DNA of 64,000 nucleotides from Actinocorallia longicatena (GTDB taxonomy: Bacteria; Actinomycetota; Actinomycetes; Streptosporangiales; Streptosporangiaceae), in NCBI RefSeq assembly GCF_039534125.1, contig NZ_BAAAUV010000020.1:1-64000 (forward strand), in the 5' to 3' direction. Shown here piece after piece: positions 25,100 through 33,316 of this stretch (the first letter of the stretch is position 1; the number at the start of each line of letters is the position of its first letter). Both the position numbers and the translations under genes were made by a program. Below the pieces are notes generated by a model. It saw nothing but the letters and a program-made list of their open reading frames with translations, searched no databases and was not told the DNA's origin.

Positions 25100-26650
25100 G
25101 TGGAGTACGACTACGTCATCGTCGGAGCGGGGTCGGCGGGGTGCGTGCTGGCGGCACGCCTGTCGGAGGATCCGGGGGTGACGGTCGCGCTGATCGAGGC
25201 GGGCGGGCCGGACAAGAAGATGGAGATCCACATCCCCGCGGCGTTCCCCAAGGTCTTCAAGACGGCCTACGACTGGAACTACACCACGTCCAAGCAGGCC
25301 GAGCTGGCCGGACGCGAGCTGTACTGGCCGCGCGGACGGGTCCTGGGCGGCTCCTCCAGCATCAACGCCATGATGTGGGTGCGGGGCGTCAGGGAGGACT
25401 ACGACGGCTGGGAGGTGCCCGGCTGGTCCTATGACGAGGTCCTGCCCTACTTCCAGAAGGCCGAGAAGCGGATCGGGTCCAACACCGGCGGCGTCTACGG
25501 CACGGACGGGCCGCTGCACGTCGAGGAGCAGCGCTCTCCGAACGTCACCACCCTCGCCTTCCTCAAGGCCTGCGAGGAACTGGGCTACACCAGGCTCGAC
25601 GAGCTGAACGGTCCCACCAACGAGGGCTTCTCGATCACTCCGGTCACCCAGAAGAAGGGCCGTCGCTGGAGCGCCCACGACGCCTATCTGAAGCCGAACC
25701 TGAGCCGTCCCAACCTGACCGTGATCACCGACAAGCAGGTCAGCAAGGTGCTGGTCGAGGACGGACGGGCCACGGGTGTCCTGGCGGGCTCGCAGGAGAT
25801 CGACGCCCGCCGCGAGGTGATCCTCAGCGCGGGGGCGATCGGCTCGCCCCAGCTCCTCATGCTGTCGGGCATCGGAGCCCCCGACCTGCTGGCCGAGCAC
25901 GGCATCGATCTGGTGCACGCCGCCCCGCAGGTCGGCGAGCACCTGGAGGACCACCTGTCGGTGGGCGTCATGCGGCAGTGCCCGCAGAAGGTGACGCTGT
26001 CCGGGGCGGACAACCCGCTGAACCTCGCGAAGTACCTGCTGTTCAAGAAGGGCCCGTTCTCGACGAACGTCGGTGAGGCGGTCGTCTTCCTCAAGAGCGA
26101 CCCGGCTCTCGAGGCGCCCGACCTTGAGCTGATCTTCGCCCCCGGCCCCTTCGTCAACCACGGCCTCGACGAGCCGACGGGCGAGGGCGTGACCGTCGGG
26201 GTCGTGCTGCTCCAGCCCGACAGCATCGGCCGGATCACCCTGGCCTCGGCCGACGCGGCCGTCCACCCGGTCCTCGAACCCGCCTACCTGACCGGCGAGT
26301 CCGATCTGAAGCGCCTGCTGTTCGGCATGCACGCGGCAGAGAAGCTCCTGGCCAGCGCCGCGATGAAGGACTACGTGGGCGAGCCCTACGCCCCCTACCC
26401 AGGCGACGCCGACGAGGACGCCCTCGAACAGCACGTCAGGGCGAACAGCGAGACCCTCTACCACCCTGTCGGCACCTGCCACATGGGCACCGCCGAGACC
26501 TCCGTCGTCGATCCCGACCTCCGGGTCCGGGGCATCGCGGGCCTCCGCGTCGCCGACGCCTCGATCATGCCGCGCATCAACCGCGGCCACACCCACGCCC
26601 CCAGCGTCATGATCGGCGAAAAGGCCGCCGACCTCATCAAGAACCCCTGA
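25100..26650 (+). CDS. GMC family FAD-dependent oxidoreductase (choline dehydrogenase-like)
   Basis: A 516-residue GMC flavoenzyme. FAD-binding motif YVIVGAGSAGCVLAARL begins at residue 5; GMC signature 1 is GRVLGGSSSINAMMWVRG and signature 2 is GAIGSPQLLMLSGIG. The active-site histidines are in YHPVGTCHMG and RGHTHAPSVM near the C-terminus. These enzymes oxidise alcohols such as choline, long-chain or amino alcohols. The GTG start at 25100 has GGAGGAG six bases upstream. It probably works with the preceding omega-aminotransferase; the real substrate is unknown. Confidence 0.9.
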   Translation: MEYDYVIVGAGSAGCVLAARLSEDPGVTVALIEAGGPDKKMEIHIPAAFPKVFKTAYDWNYTTSKQAELAGRELYWPRGRVLGGSSSINAMMWVRGVREDYDGWEVPGWSYDEVLPYFQKAEKRIGSNTGGVYGTDGPLHVEEQRSPNVTTLAFLKACEELGYTRLDELNGPTNEGFSITPVTQKKGRRWSAHDAYLKPNLSRPNLTVITDKQVSKVLVEDGRATGVLAGSQEIDARREVILSAGAIGSPQLLMLSGIGAPDLLAEHGIDLVHAAPQVGEHLEDHLSVGVMRQCPQKVTLSGADNPLNLAKYLLFKKGPFSTNVGEAVVFLKSDPALEAPDLELIFAPGPFVNHGLDEPTGEGVTVGVVLLQPDSIGRITLASADAAVHPVLEPAYLTGESDLKRLLFGMHAAEKLLASAAMKDYVGEPYAPYPGDADEDALEQHVRANSETLYHPVGTCHMGTAETSVVDPDLRVRGIAGLRVADASIMPRINRGHTHAPSVMIGEKAADLIKNP

Positions 26651-26846
26651 TTCCAGGGGGTTGTACCGGCTCTGGACCGGACCGTACCCGGACGTGACCT
26701 TTTACCCGGAGCGGGGAATCAATTGGCGTTTTTCCATTCCTTGGTGCCTCATGTGGTCGGGAATGAGGTTTCGGGAGGTTCGCTTGGTGAAGAGGCGCCT
26801 ACTTTGGGTGAGGTGAGAAGTTCGAAGTCCGAGGAATGGAGGGTCC

Positions 26847-27503
26847 GTGGAGAAGACACCGGTGATGGCGCGGATCGCCCGCTTGACCGCGTCCGGGCTG
26901 ATGCTGTGGCCGGCCGCGGGGATGGGGGCGGTCTCCCTGGCCTCCCTGTTCAGCGGGCGGCCCCAGTCGAGGGTCGGGCGCTCGACGGAGGGTGACCCTC
27001 CGGAGCTCCTGATGGGCCTGCTGATCTCGCTGGGCCTGATCTCCGCGGTGGCGCTGATCATCGCCGCGGGAATCGCCCTGTACGGCCTGTGGACCGGGAG
27101 GGGCTGGAAGATCACGGCCGGGATGCTCGCGACGGGCTACCTCACCGGTTCCGCCGCCGGATTCATCTGCTTCTTCATGGTCGGCAAGGGGTCCGCCGCC
27201 GCGGACCGGGGCTTGGAGCTGGCCGGACGCTACCAGCTCGCCGCCGGGATCGTCCTGGTGCTTCTGGCCGTCCTGCCGGCCCTCGTGCGGATCGCGCGGC
27301 CGGTCGGCCTGTCCGACGGCGGCCGCGAGTTCCCCGCCTCGGTCTTCACCGCGGCCCAGGCCTCCACGCCGGTGGCCACGATGGCCACGGCGCAGACCTT
27401 CGCCTCCCCGGAGGCCTTCTCTCCCTCCCGGGCGCTCGTCCCCACCAAGGGGCTCGTTCCGGCCAAGGCGCTCGTCCCCGCCCGCTTCATGGGCCGGGAC
27501 TGA
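26847..27503 (+). CDS. Four-helix membrane protein with Ala/Pro-rich C-terminal tail
   Basis: A 218-residue protein I do not recognise. Four hydrophobic segments are visible at about residues 8-30, 52-80, 86-110 and 122-145. The tail from about 155 is low-complexity and ends in three related short units: RALVPTK, GLVPAK, ALVPAR. The GTG start has GGAGGG four bases upstream. Its upstream spacer (26651-26846) is AT-richer than average, with a possible -10 TACTTT near 26798. No neighbour suggests a role. Confidence 0.6.
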   Translation: MEKTPVMARIARLTASGLMLWPAAGMGAVSLASLFSGRPQSRVGRSTEGDPPELLMGLLISLGLISAVALIIAAGIALYGLWTGRGWKITAGMLATGYLTGSAAGFICFFMVGKGSAAADRGLELAGRYQLAAGIVLVLLAVLPALVRIARPVGLSDGGREFPASVFTAAQASTPVATMATAQTFASPEAFSPSRALVPTKGLVPAKALVPARFMGRD

Positions 27504-27509
27504 GCCCCG

Positions 27510-27707
27510 CTACCAGCACCTTCCCGGAAGCCCCCGGGCCTCGGCGACGGCCGCGACGCGGACGCGCCGCGCCTCGGACGCCGGAGCCCTCTGCGCCCCG
27601 GCGCAGTATCCGAGGGGCGCGGCGAGGGACGGCCTGTCCGTGGTGAGCACGAAGCTCCCGCCGAGGGTCAGGATGATGGCCAGGACGATCGCGCCCGGAT
27701 GCTTCAT
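27510..27707 (-). CDS. Small secreted or membrane-anchored protein (65 residues)
   Basis: The reading frame MKHPGAIVLAIILTLGG continues to a signal-peptide-like end (SLAAPLG), leaving a mature peptide of about 37 residues with two cysteines and many arginines. The ATG at 27707 has an AGGAG ribosome-binding site seven bases upstream, which is the best evidence that it is real. It runs tail to tail with the preceding membrane protein. A palindrome at 27746-27757 lies in its promoter region. No homologue is known to me. Confidence 0.5.
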   Translation of the reverse strand: MKHPGAIVLAIILTLGGSFVLTTDRPSLAAPLGYCAGAQRAPASEARRVRVAAVAEARGLPGRCW

Positions 27708-27745
27708 GGCGGACTCCTCAGAACGCTCGGATGACATAGGGAGCG

Positions 27746-27757
27746 GCAACTAGTTGC
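27746..27757. promoter_or_regulatory. Perfect 12-bp palindrome, operator-like
   Basis: GCAACTAGTTGC sits about 40 bases upstream of the small secreted protein start on the minus strand, next to TTGACT (27765-27770 on the minus strand) that could be a -35 box. Such CAACTAGTTG palindromes resemble MarR-type operators. No MarR gene is in this window. Confidence 0.45.
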
Positions 27758-27849
27758 TCTGTGTAGTCAAGCGTGCGCTCAGCGGAACGGCGCCGCCATG
27801 GCCACGGAGGGCCGGAGGACCTCACCCCCCGGTGAGGCCCCGGGCACCC

Positions 27850-28206
27850 TCAGGCGCGGGCCTCGTGTTCGATCGGCCAGAGTTCGATGGACTCCTCCGC
27901 GGCGTAGGGGTGGGTGGCGGCGATCTCCAGGGCGCGGGCCTCGGAGGCGACGTCGAGCAGATAGCCGCTGGCCATGTACTCCTTGGTCTCCAGGTAGGGG
28001 CCGTCGGTGACGATGGTGCCGCCCGGCCGCGAGCGGACGACGCGGGCTCTGTCGGCGTCGGCCAGGCCGAAGCCGCTCAGCATCTCGCCGGACTCCAGCA
28101 GCGGACGGCTGTAGGCGTCGACCTTCTCGGTGAGCGCTTTCCATTCCTCCTGCGGGAGCGAGGACCACTTCTCGGTGTTGCCGTAGATCATCATCAGGTA
28201 CTTCAT
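27850..28206 (-). CDS. YCII-domain (YciI/DGPF) family protein
   Basis: A 118-residue protein of the YCII/DGPF family: it opens MKYLMMIYG and has the family motif TDGPYLETKEYMASGYLL. Related proteins are often encoded beside ECF sigma factors and have a ferredoxin-like fold, but their activity is mostly unknown. It is the second gene of a two-gene unit with the MmcQ-like gene, 12 bases downstream of it. A 7-bp hairpin (27820-27837) behind it could be the terminator. Confidence 0.85.
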   Translation of the reverse strand: MKYLMMIYGNTEKWSSLPQEEWKALTEKVDAYSRPLLESGEMLSGFGLADADRARVVRSRPGGTIVTDGPYLETKEYMASGYLLDVASEARALEIAATHPYAAEESIELWPIEHEARA

Positions 28207-28218
28207 GAGACCAGGCTC

Positions 28219-28554
28219 TCAGGGGACGGTACGGGAGACCTTCTGGGGGACGGCCATCCGCCAGGCCTCGACGACCAGCTCGCGGGTCTCGCTCTCGCCG
28301 AGGGCGGCCAGATGCGCCTGGACCCAGTTGTAGCGGAGCTCCGAGGGCCGGGGCAGATGGAAGACGGCGGGCCGGGACGCGACGAGCGAGGCGCGCTCCT
28401 CCCTGGGGAAGGCGAAGCCCATGATCGTCTCATCGCGGGAGAAGGCCAGGTAGACGATCCGGCCCACCCGGAACTTCACGCGGTCGTGGACGAGCGCTTC
28501 GTGCGTGCGCGGCAGGCTCAGCGCCAGCTCCCGCACACCTTGGACGGTGGCCAT
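28219..28554 (-). CDS. MmcQ/YjbR family protein
   Basis: A 111-residue protein with the MmcQ/YjbR (CyaY-like fold) pattern: a start helix ending LPRTHEA, a strand VKFRVGRIVYLAF, and a C-terminal VEAWRMAVPQK helix. Called DNA-binding in databases on structural grounds, but the role is unknown. ATG at 28554 has TATGCT six bases upstream, so the two-gene unit is probably leaderless. YCII and MmcQ genes are often neighbours in actinobacteria. Confidence 0.82.
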   Translation of the reverse strand: MATVQGVRELALSLPRTHEALVHDRVKFRVGRIVYLAFSRDETIMGFAFPREERASLVASRPAVFHLPRPSELRYNWVQAHLAALGESETRELVVEAWRMAVPQKVSRTVP

Positions 28555-28560
28555 GGCCCG

Positions 28561-28566
28561 AGCATA
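28561..28566 (-). promoter_or_regulatory. -10 element for a leaderless MmcQ transcript
   Basis: Minus-strand TATGCT followed by six bases and the ATG at 28554. Confidence 0.5.
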
Positions 28567-28672
28567 GGAAACGGCACCGACAGTTCGGCGGGTCGACCAC
28601 GGCCGCCGTGACCCCCGTCGCTCCGGCCGGGGCGGACCACGGCATGATCATCACCGGTGCGGCAACGCCCGC

Positions 28673-29842
28673 TCAGTGCAGGCGGACCGGCAGGCGCGTG
28701 AGTCCCCGGACGATCGATCCGCCCCGATGCCAGACCAGCTCCTCGGCGGAGACGGACAGGGCCAGGTGGGGAAAGCGGTCGAGCAGGGATCCGAAGGCGA
28801 TCTGCCCCTCGAGCCTGGCCAGCGGCGCGCCGAGGCAGAAGTGGAGGCCGTGGCCGAAGGCGAGGTGGCGCGGTTGCCTGCGGGCGATGTCGAGCTCGTC
28901 GGGGAAGTCGTGGGCCGCCGGGTCACGGTGGGTGGCCGCCAGCGAGACGTGCACCCAGGCGCCCTTCGGCACCGGGGTCCCCGCGATCTCCAGATCCTCC
29001 AGGGCGATGCGCTGGCTGGCGCGCTCGAGCGGCCCGTCGTAGCGCAGGAGCTCCTCGACGGCCGACGGCAGCAGCTCCGGCCGGTCGCGCAGCAGTTTCA
29101 GCTGGCCGGGATGGGTGAGCAGGGCCAGGACCCCGTTGCCGATCAGGTTCACGGTCGTCTCGTGCCCCGCGATGATCAGCAGGGCGATGGTGTTGAGGAG
29201 CTCGGGCTCGCTTAGCGTCCCGTCGGTGAGCAGGGCGCTGATCAGGTCGTCGGCGGGAGTGGCCCGCCGCTCGGCGAAGATCTCGCTCAGGTAGGCGTTG
29301 AACTCGCCGGCCGCGGTCCGCCTGCGCTCACGCGCCTCCCGGCCGAGGGCGGGGACGGTGAGGACCGCCGTCCAGGCCCGGAAGCTCGGCTGGTCCTCCG
29401 CGGGAACGCCCAGCAGCTCGCAGATCACCCGGATGGGCAGCGGGACGGCGAACTCCTCGATGAGGTCGGCGTCGGTCCCGAGCCCGTCGAGCAGCTCGTC
29501 GGTGATCTCCTGGACGCGCGGCCGCAGCTCCTCGACCCGCCGCGCCGTGAACGCCCTCGACACCGCGCCGCGCAGCCGGGTGTGGTCGGGCGGATCGGCG
29601 CCGAGCATCGTGTCGCCGAAGAACAGCTCGGCCGGGACGGGCACCTCGCTGTTCCGCGAGTCCTTCGACAGCCGCGGGTCGTTCAGCGCGGCCTTCGCGT
29701 GCTCGTGGTCGACGACCAGGAAGGCGGTGGCGCCCGGCGGGAAGTCCACGGCGTGGACGGGCCCGTGCTTGCGCAGCTCCGCGTACACGGCGTAGGGGTC
29801 GCGGCTGAACTCTTCGCTGAAAAAGAACCCGGTGGGCAGCAT
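28673..29842 (-). CDS. Cytochrome P450
   Basis: A 389-residue soluble bacterial P450. The oxygen-binding I-helix motif is IIAGHETT, the ExxR pair lies in VEELLRYD, and the haem loop is FGHGLHFCLGAPLAR with axial cysteine C336. Sequence style is that of the actinomycete CYP105/CYP107-type enzymes that hydroxylate secondary metabolites or xenobiotics. The ATG at 29842 overlaps the stop of the DUF574 methyltransferase by one base (TGATG), so translation is coupled. No ferredoxin gene is adjacent. Confidence 0.92.
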   Translation of the reverse strand: MLPTGFFFSEEFSRDPYAVYAELRKHGPVHAVDFPPGATAFLVVDHEHAKAALNDPRLSKDSRNSEVPVPAELFFGDTMLGADPPDHTRLRGAVSRAFTARRVEELRPRVQEITDELLDGLGTDADLIEEFAVPLPIRVICELLGVPAEDQPSFRAWTAVLTVPALGREARERRRTAAGEFNAYLSEIFAERRATPADDLISALLTDGTLSEPELLNTIALLIIAGHETTVNLIGNGVLALLTHPGQLKLLRDRPELLPSAVEELLRYDGPLERASQRIALEDLEIAGTPVPKGAWVHVSLAATHRDPAAHDFPDELDIARRQPRHLAFGHGLHFCLGAPLARLEGQIAFGSLLDRFPHLALSVSAEELVWHRGGSIVRGLTRLPVRLH

Positions 29843-30648
29843 CAAGGCACCTTCGCGACAGCGCCGAGGAATCCGGCTCTGGACAGGTCGTGGTCTTCGT
29901 GGGAGTCCCCGGCCCGCCAGAACTCGACCGGCACGAGCCCGGGGTCGACGAGCTCCAGGCCGTCGAAGTAGGTGAGCACCTGCGCGTAGGGGCGGGGGAT
30001 GATGTCGCCCGCGCTGGTCTTCTCGTAGGCGCTGCGCACCTCCGCCTCGAGCTCCTCGCCGACGTCGCCGGCGTGCCCGTGCGACAGGACGAGGTAGCTG
30101 CCGGAGACCATCCGCGACCGCAGGACCGAGAGGATCTCCAGGACGTCCTCGTCGCGGGCCACGAAATGCAGGATCGCCAGGAGGAGCACCGCGACGGGCC
30201 GGGTGAAGTCGATGCGTTCGAGTACGCCGGGATCGTCGAGGATCCGCCGGATGTCGAGCAGGTCGCCCTGCACCACGGAGGTCTGGCCGTTGCCCTCGAG
30301 CAGAGCCCGAGCGTGCGTGATGACGATCGGATCCCGGTCGACGTAGACGACCCGCGCGTCGGGGTCGTTGCGCTGCGCCACCTCGTGGGTGTTCTCCTGC
30401 GTCGGCAGGCCGGACCCGATGTCGAGGAACTGCCGCACCCCGTCCTCGGCGGCCAGCGTCACCGCCCGCGCCAGGAAAACCCGGTTGGCCCTGGTGAACG
30501 CGCGCACATACGGCATCGCAGCGAGCACCCGGTCGCCGACCTCGCGATCGGCGGCGAAGTTGTCCTTCCCGCCCAGGTAGTAGTCGTACATCCGGGCGAC
30601 ACTCGGAATGTGGGGGTCACTCACCCACGAAGGTGCCCTCTCCGCCAC
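29842..30648 (-). CDS. DUF574 SAM-dependent methyltransferase
   Basis: A 268-residue protein of the actinomycete-specific DUF574 (Methyltransf_19) family. It begins with the family sequence PHIPSVARMYDYYLGGKDNF and has the SAM-binding FLDIGSGLPTQENTHEVAQ segment. Many paralogues occur in Streptomyces and Actinomadura-type genomes, with unknown substrates. GTG at 30648 has GGGGAGGG upstream. Here it is coupled to a P450 rather than to the DUF397/XRE partners often seen, which hints at a tailoring pair. Confidence 0.9.
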   Translation of the reverse strand: MAERAPSWVSDPHIPSVARMYDYYLGGKDNFAADREVGDRVLAAMPYVRAFTRANRVFLARAVTLAAEDGVRQFLDIGSGLPTQENTHEVAQRNDPDARVVYVDRDPIVITHARALLEGNGQTSVVQGDLLDIRRILDDPGVLERIDFTRPVAVLLLAILHFVARDEDVLEILSVLRSRMVSGSYLVLSHGHAGDVGEELEAEVRSAYEKTSAGDIIPRPYAQVLTYFDGLELVDPGLVPVEFWRAGDSHEDHDLSRAGFLGAVAKVP

Positions 30649-30661
30649 AGAACCCTCCCCG

Positions 30662-30678
30662 ATGTGAACTACTCACAT
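30662..30678. promoter_or_regulatory. Inverted repeat upstream of the methyltransferase-P450 unit
   Basis: ATGTGA and TCACAT form perfect 6-bp arms around a five-base spacer, 14 bases from the GTG start. This position suits a repressor operator or the 5' end of the transcript. Confidence 0.4.
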
Positions 30679-30734
30679 GCTAGGGGTAAGGACCGCAAAT
30701 CGGCACCTTTCATTGCCGCCGGGCGCGTGCTTTT

Positions 30735-30768
30735 GCGGCCGTCGGCCGCTTGAAAATTGATTTTTCAA
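30735..30768. terminator. Paired dyads behind the NACHT gene
   Basis: A GC hairpin (GCGGCC / GGCCGC, loop GTC, 30735-30749) lies next to an AT-rich one (TTGAAAA / TTTTCAA, loop TTGAT, 30750-30768). The block sits 54 bases past the stop of the reverse-strand NACHT gene and may terminate it. The AT-rich dyad is unusual in this genome and could instead be a protein-binding site. Confidence 0.4.
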
Positions 30769-30821
30769 CCATTTGACGCCTGTGCGCCTCCGTGTCGAAA
30801 AGGTGGAAAGGCTCCGCGTCG

Positions 30822-33302
30822 TCACTCCCTGACCAGGACGATGGCCTCCCGAGGCTGGAGGGCACCGGCGATCCGTTCCTCCCAGACGCACAGTTCGGTC
30901 CAGGTCGTCCAGCGGGCCTGGTTCACGGACGTGTCGGTGCCCGCCGAGAGGAGCTGTTCGGCGGCCGTCCGGCGCAGTTCCCCGCGTTCTTCGGGGGAGG
31001 GGAGCCGCCGGCCGAGGGCGGCGAGCCGGACGGCCACCTCGGGCGGCTCGGTGAGCCGGTCGAGGTCCATCTGGTTGATGACGCCGAAACCGTGCAGCAC
31101 CCGTCCGAACTCGATCTCGGTCGTGTCGGGGAAGCCCTCGCGGTTCTGCCCGTTGAGCACGGCGGTGATGGCGCTCTCCTTGCCGCCCCAGGGCTCGTGG
31201 GAGTCCTCGCACCACAGGCCGGTCAGCAGGTCGAGACCGAGCCCGGCGTGGATCCGCCGCGCCTCGTCGACCCGCGGGAGGCGGTAGGTCCAGCCGCCGG
31301 GCAGCAGGCTTCCGGCGAACCTCGCGTACTCGACGGCGTCCTGGCGGCGCATGCCGAGGATCGGCTCGGCGGCCTCCTCCTCCCCGGCCAGGGTGGCGGT
31401 GCGCCGGTCCGCGGGCCAGTGGTCGGGATGGCGGTCCCGGCCGTCGGGGCTCTGGAGGAACAGCCGGTACGCGGCGACCGAGACGGGGGCGGGCAGCACC
31501 GCCAGCTCCTCCGCGACCGTGACGACCTCGGCGGCCTTCCGCACCAGGTCCGCCGTGACCGCGGCGCGCCAGCGCCCGGTCGTGGTGTCGCCGCTCGGCG
31601 CGAGGAGGCCGGCCAGCTCGGCGCGGATCGAGGGATCGAGCTGGCGGGCCTCCCTGGCGAGCTCGGCCGCGAAGGTCAGGCGCGGCTCGGCGGCGTCGAT
31701 GCACGCCCGGACGATCGGCGACACGTCCGCCTGGCTCGCGAACAGCCGTGTCGTCTCCCGCCACCAGCCGCGGTCGACCTTGCCGGCGAGGAAGGCGGCC
31801 TCGCCCCGCTCCCGCAGATGCACCGAGGCGAGGTACTCCTGGAAGGTGAGGTGGGCGAAGGCGTAGACGCCGCTCTCGGGCTCCTGGAGCATCCCGCTGC
31901 CCTGCTCGATCTCCGTGATGAACTCGTAGGGGTCGGCGTCGGGGCGGACCCGCAGGAGCTCGCCCGCGATGGCGTCGGCGGCGTCGTCCAGGGGGAGCTC
32001 GCCGACCTCGTCGGTCATCATCCGGAACGCGAGCCGCTGGAGCACCGACTGCTTCTGGGAGATGGTCATCTCCACGACCATGCCTTTGGCCTCCTGCCGC
32101 TTGACCAGCAGGACCTCGCTGATCTCCTTGTAGAGGTCGCCCCGGCCGCCCGGCAGCGCGCCCCGGTAGCGGTGCACGTTGGCGATCATCGTGAGGATGA
32201 GCGGGTTGGCGGCGAGGTCGAGCAGTTCGGGATTGCCGCGCAGCCGGGACAGCAGGTCGTCGGAGTCCTCGCGGGCGTGCCGCTCGATCGACTCGTCGGT
32301 CCGGCCCGCGCTGCGGCGCAGGCTCGCCAGGTACCAGGTCGCCAGGAACCGGGCGATCTGCTGCCGGGTGAACGGCCTGACCTGCACGACTGTCGCCGAC
32401 CTCAGCGGGTGGCCGCGGTAGCCGTAGGGGCGGGAGGTGACGACGAAGACGTTCCGCGGATGGGTCGCGATCTGCCGGTCCACCCAGTCGACGACCGCGC
32501 GGCGGTCCGCCTGGGTCGCGACCTCGTCCAGGCCGTCCAGCATGACGACGCAGCGGCCGCCGTCCAGCTGCCGGTCGAACCAGCGGGGCGGCTCCCCGCG
32601 CGAGGTCTGGAGCGAGCCGCGGATGACGTCCGGCAGCGAGATCGACGGGTTCCCGACGATGGCCGGCGCGACTTTGCGGATCTGGAGCAGGACGGGGACG
32701 CGGTCGCGCGGGGCGCCGATCCTGCGCGCGGAGCGCCCGCCCCTGGCCAGGACCAGCGTCACATGGCGGAGCAGCGTGGACTTCCCGCCGCCCGGAGCGC
32801 CGATCACGGCCAGCGGCTCGCGGGCGCGCAGCAGCTCCCAGATCGTCGAGCGTTCCGCGGTGGCGGCGGGGGGAGCCGCGGACACGACCGCGTCGGAGGC
32901 CTCGTGCGCGGGCCGCGGGGCGAGGCCGAGGTCGACGAAGACCGTGTCGAGGGGGAGGGCGTACTGGCCGACCGTCGACAGGCCCTTGAGATCGAGGTCG
33001 GTGTTCTCCTGGATCAGATAGCGCCGGTAGTGCCGGCCGTAGCGCGACAGCCCGCGGCGGACGGCGCCGTCCAGGGCCGTGCCGAGGGACTCGCCCCAGC
33101 TCTTCTGCGCCCTGGTGAAGGCCGTTCCGGTGACGGCCAGGACGAACACGACGATCTCGTAGACCACCAGGCCCAGGACGAACTGGACGGGATGCGCGCG
33201 CAGGGCGTCCCAGAGCGAGGCGCCGGCCGCCACCGGGGGTCCGATGACGGCCAGGGCGAGCAGTGCGGGGCCGAGCCGGTTCGCGGGGGTACCTTTCGGC
33301 AT
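30822..33302 (-). CDS. Membrane-anchored NACHT NTPase with FGE-like C-terminal region
   Basis: An 826-residue STAND-type protein. Two hydrophobic segments (about residues 12-35 and 42-66) anchor the N-terminus. The NACHT domain has Walker A IGAPGGGKST (K174) and Walker B VVMLDGLDEV (D256, D259, E260), then the usual helical FAHLTFQEYLA block. The C-terminal part has a weak formylglycine-generating-enzyme/SUMF1 pattern: PVSVAAYRLFL from P606, DAVEYARFAG, YRLPRVDEARR from Y673 and GLWCED around C698. Bacterial NACHT proteins include anti-phage sensors, so an immune or stress role is possible but unproven. It starts 15 bases after an acyl-CoA ligase stop, suggesting one transcript. Confidence 0.8.
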   Translation of the reverse strand: MPKGTPANRLGPALLALAVIGPPVAAGASLWDALRAHPVQFVLGLVVYEIVVFVLAVTGTAFTRAQKSWGESLGTALDGAVRRGLSRYGRHYRRYLIQENTDLDLKGLSTVGQYALPLDTVFVDLGLAPRPAHEASDAVVSAAPPAATAERSTIWELLRAREPLAVIGAPGGGKSTLLRHVTLVLARGGRSARRIGAPRDRVPVLLQIRKVAPAIVGNPSISLPDVIRGSLQTSRGEPPRWFDRQLDGGRCVVMLDGLDEVATQADRRAVVDWVDRQIATHPRNVFVVTSRPYGYRGHPLRSATVVQVRPFTRQQIARFLATWYLASLRRSAGRTDESIERHAREDSDDLLSRLRGNPELLDLAANPLILTMIANVHRYRGALPGGRGDLYKEISEVLLVKRQEAKGMVVEMTISQKQSVLQRLAFRMMTDEVGELPLDDAADAIAGELLRVRPDADPYEFITEIEQGSGMLQEPESGVYAFAHLTFQEYLASVHLRERGEAAFLAGKVDRGWWRETTRLFASQADVSPIVRACIDAAEPRLTFAAELAREARQLDPSIRAELAGLLAPSGDTTTGRWRAAVTADLVRKAAEVVTVAEELAVLPAPVSVAAYRLFLQSPDGRDRHPDHWPADRRTATLAGEEEAAEPILGMRRQDAVEYARFAGSLLPGGWTYRLPRVDEARRIHAGLGLDLLTGLWCEDSHEPWGGKESAITAVLNGQNREGFPDTTEIEFGRVLHGFGVINQMDLDRLTEPPEVAVRLAALGRRLPSPEERGELRRTAAEQLLSAGTDTSVNQARWTTWTELCVWEERIAGALQPREAIVLVRE

Positions 33303-33316
33303 CACCCCACTATGGA

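Noticed and set aside
26723..26995. 90-codon plus-strand frame overlapping the four-helix membrane protein start
   Set aside because: No ribosome-binding site, and it shifts into an arginine/glycine-rich shadow of the real gene, which has GGAGGG before its GTG.
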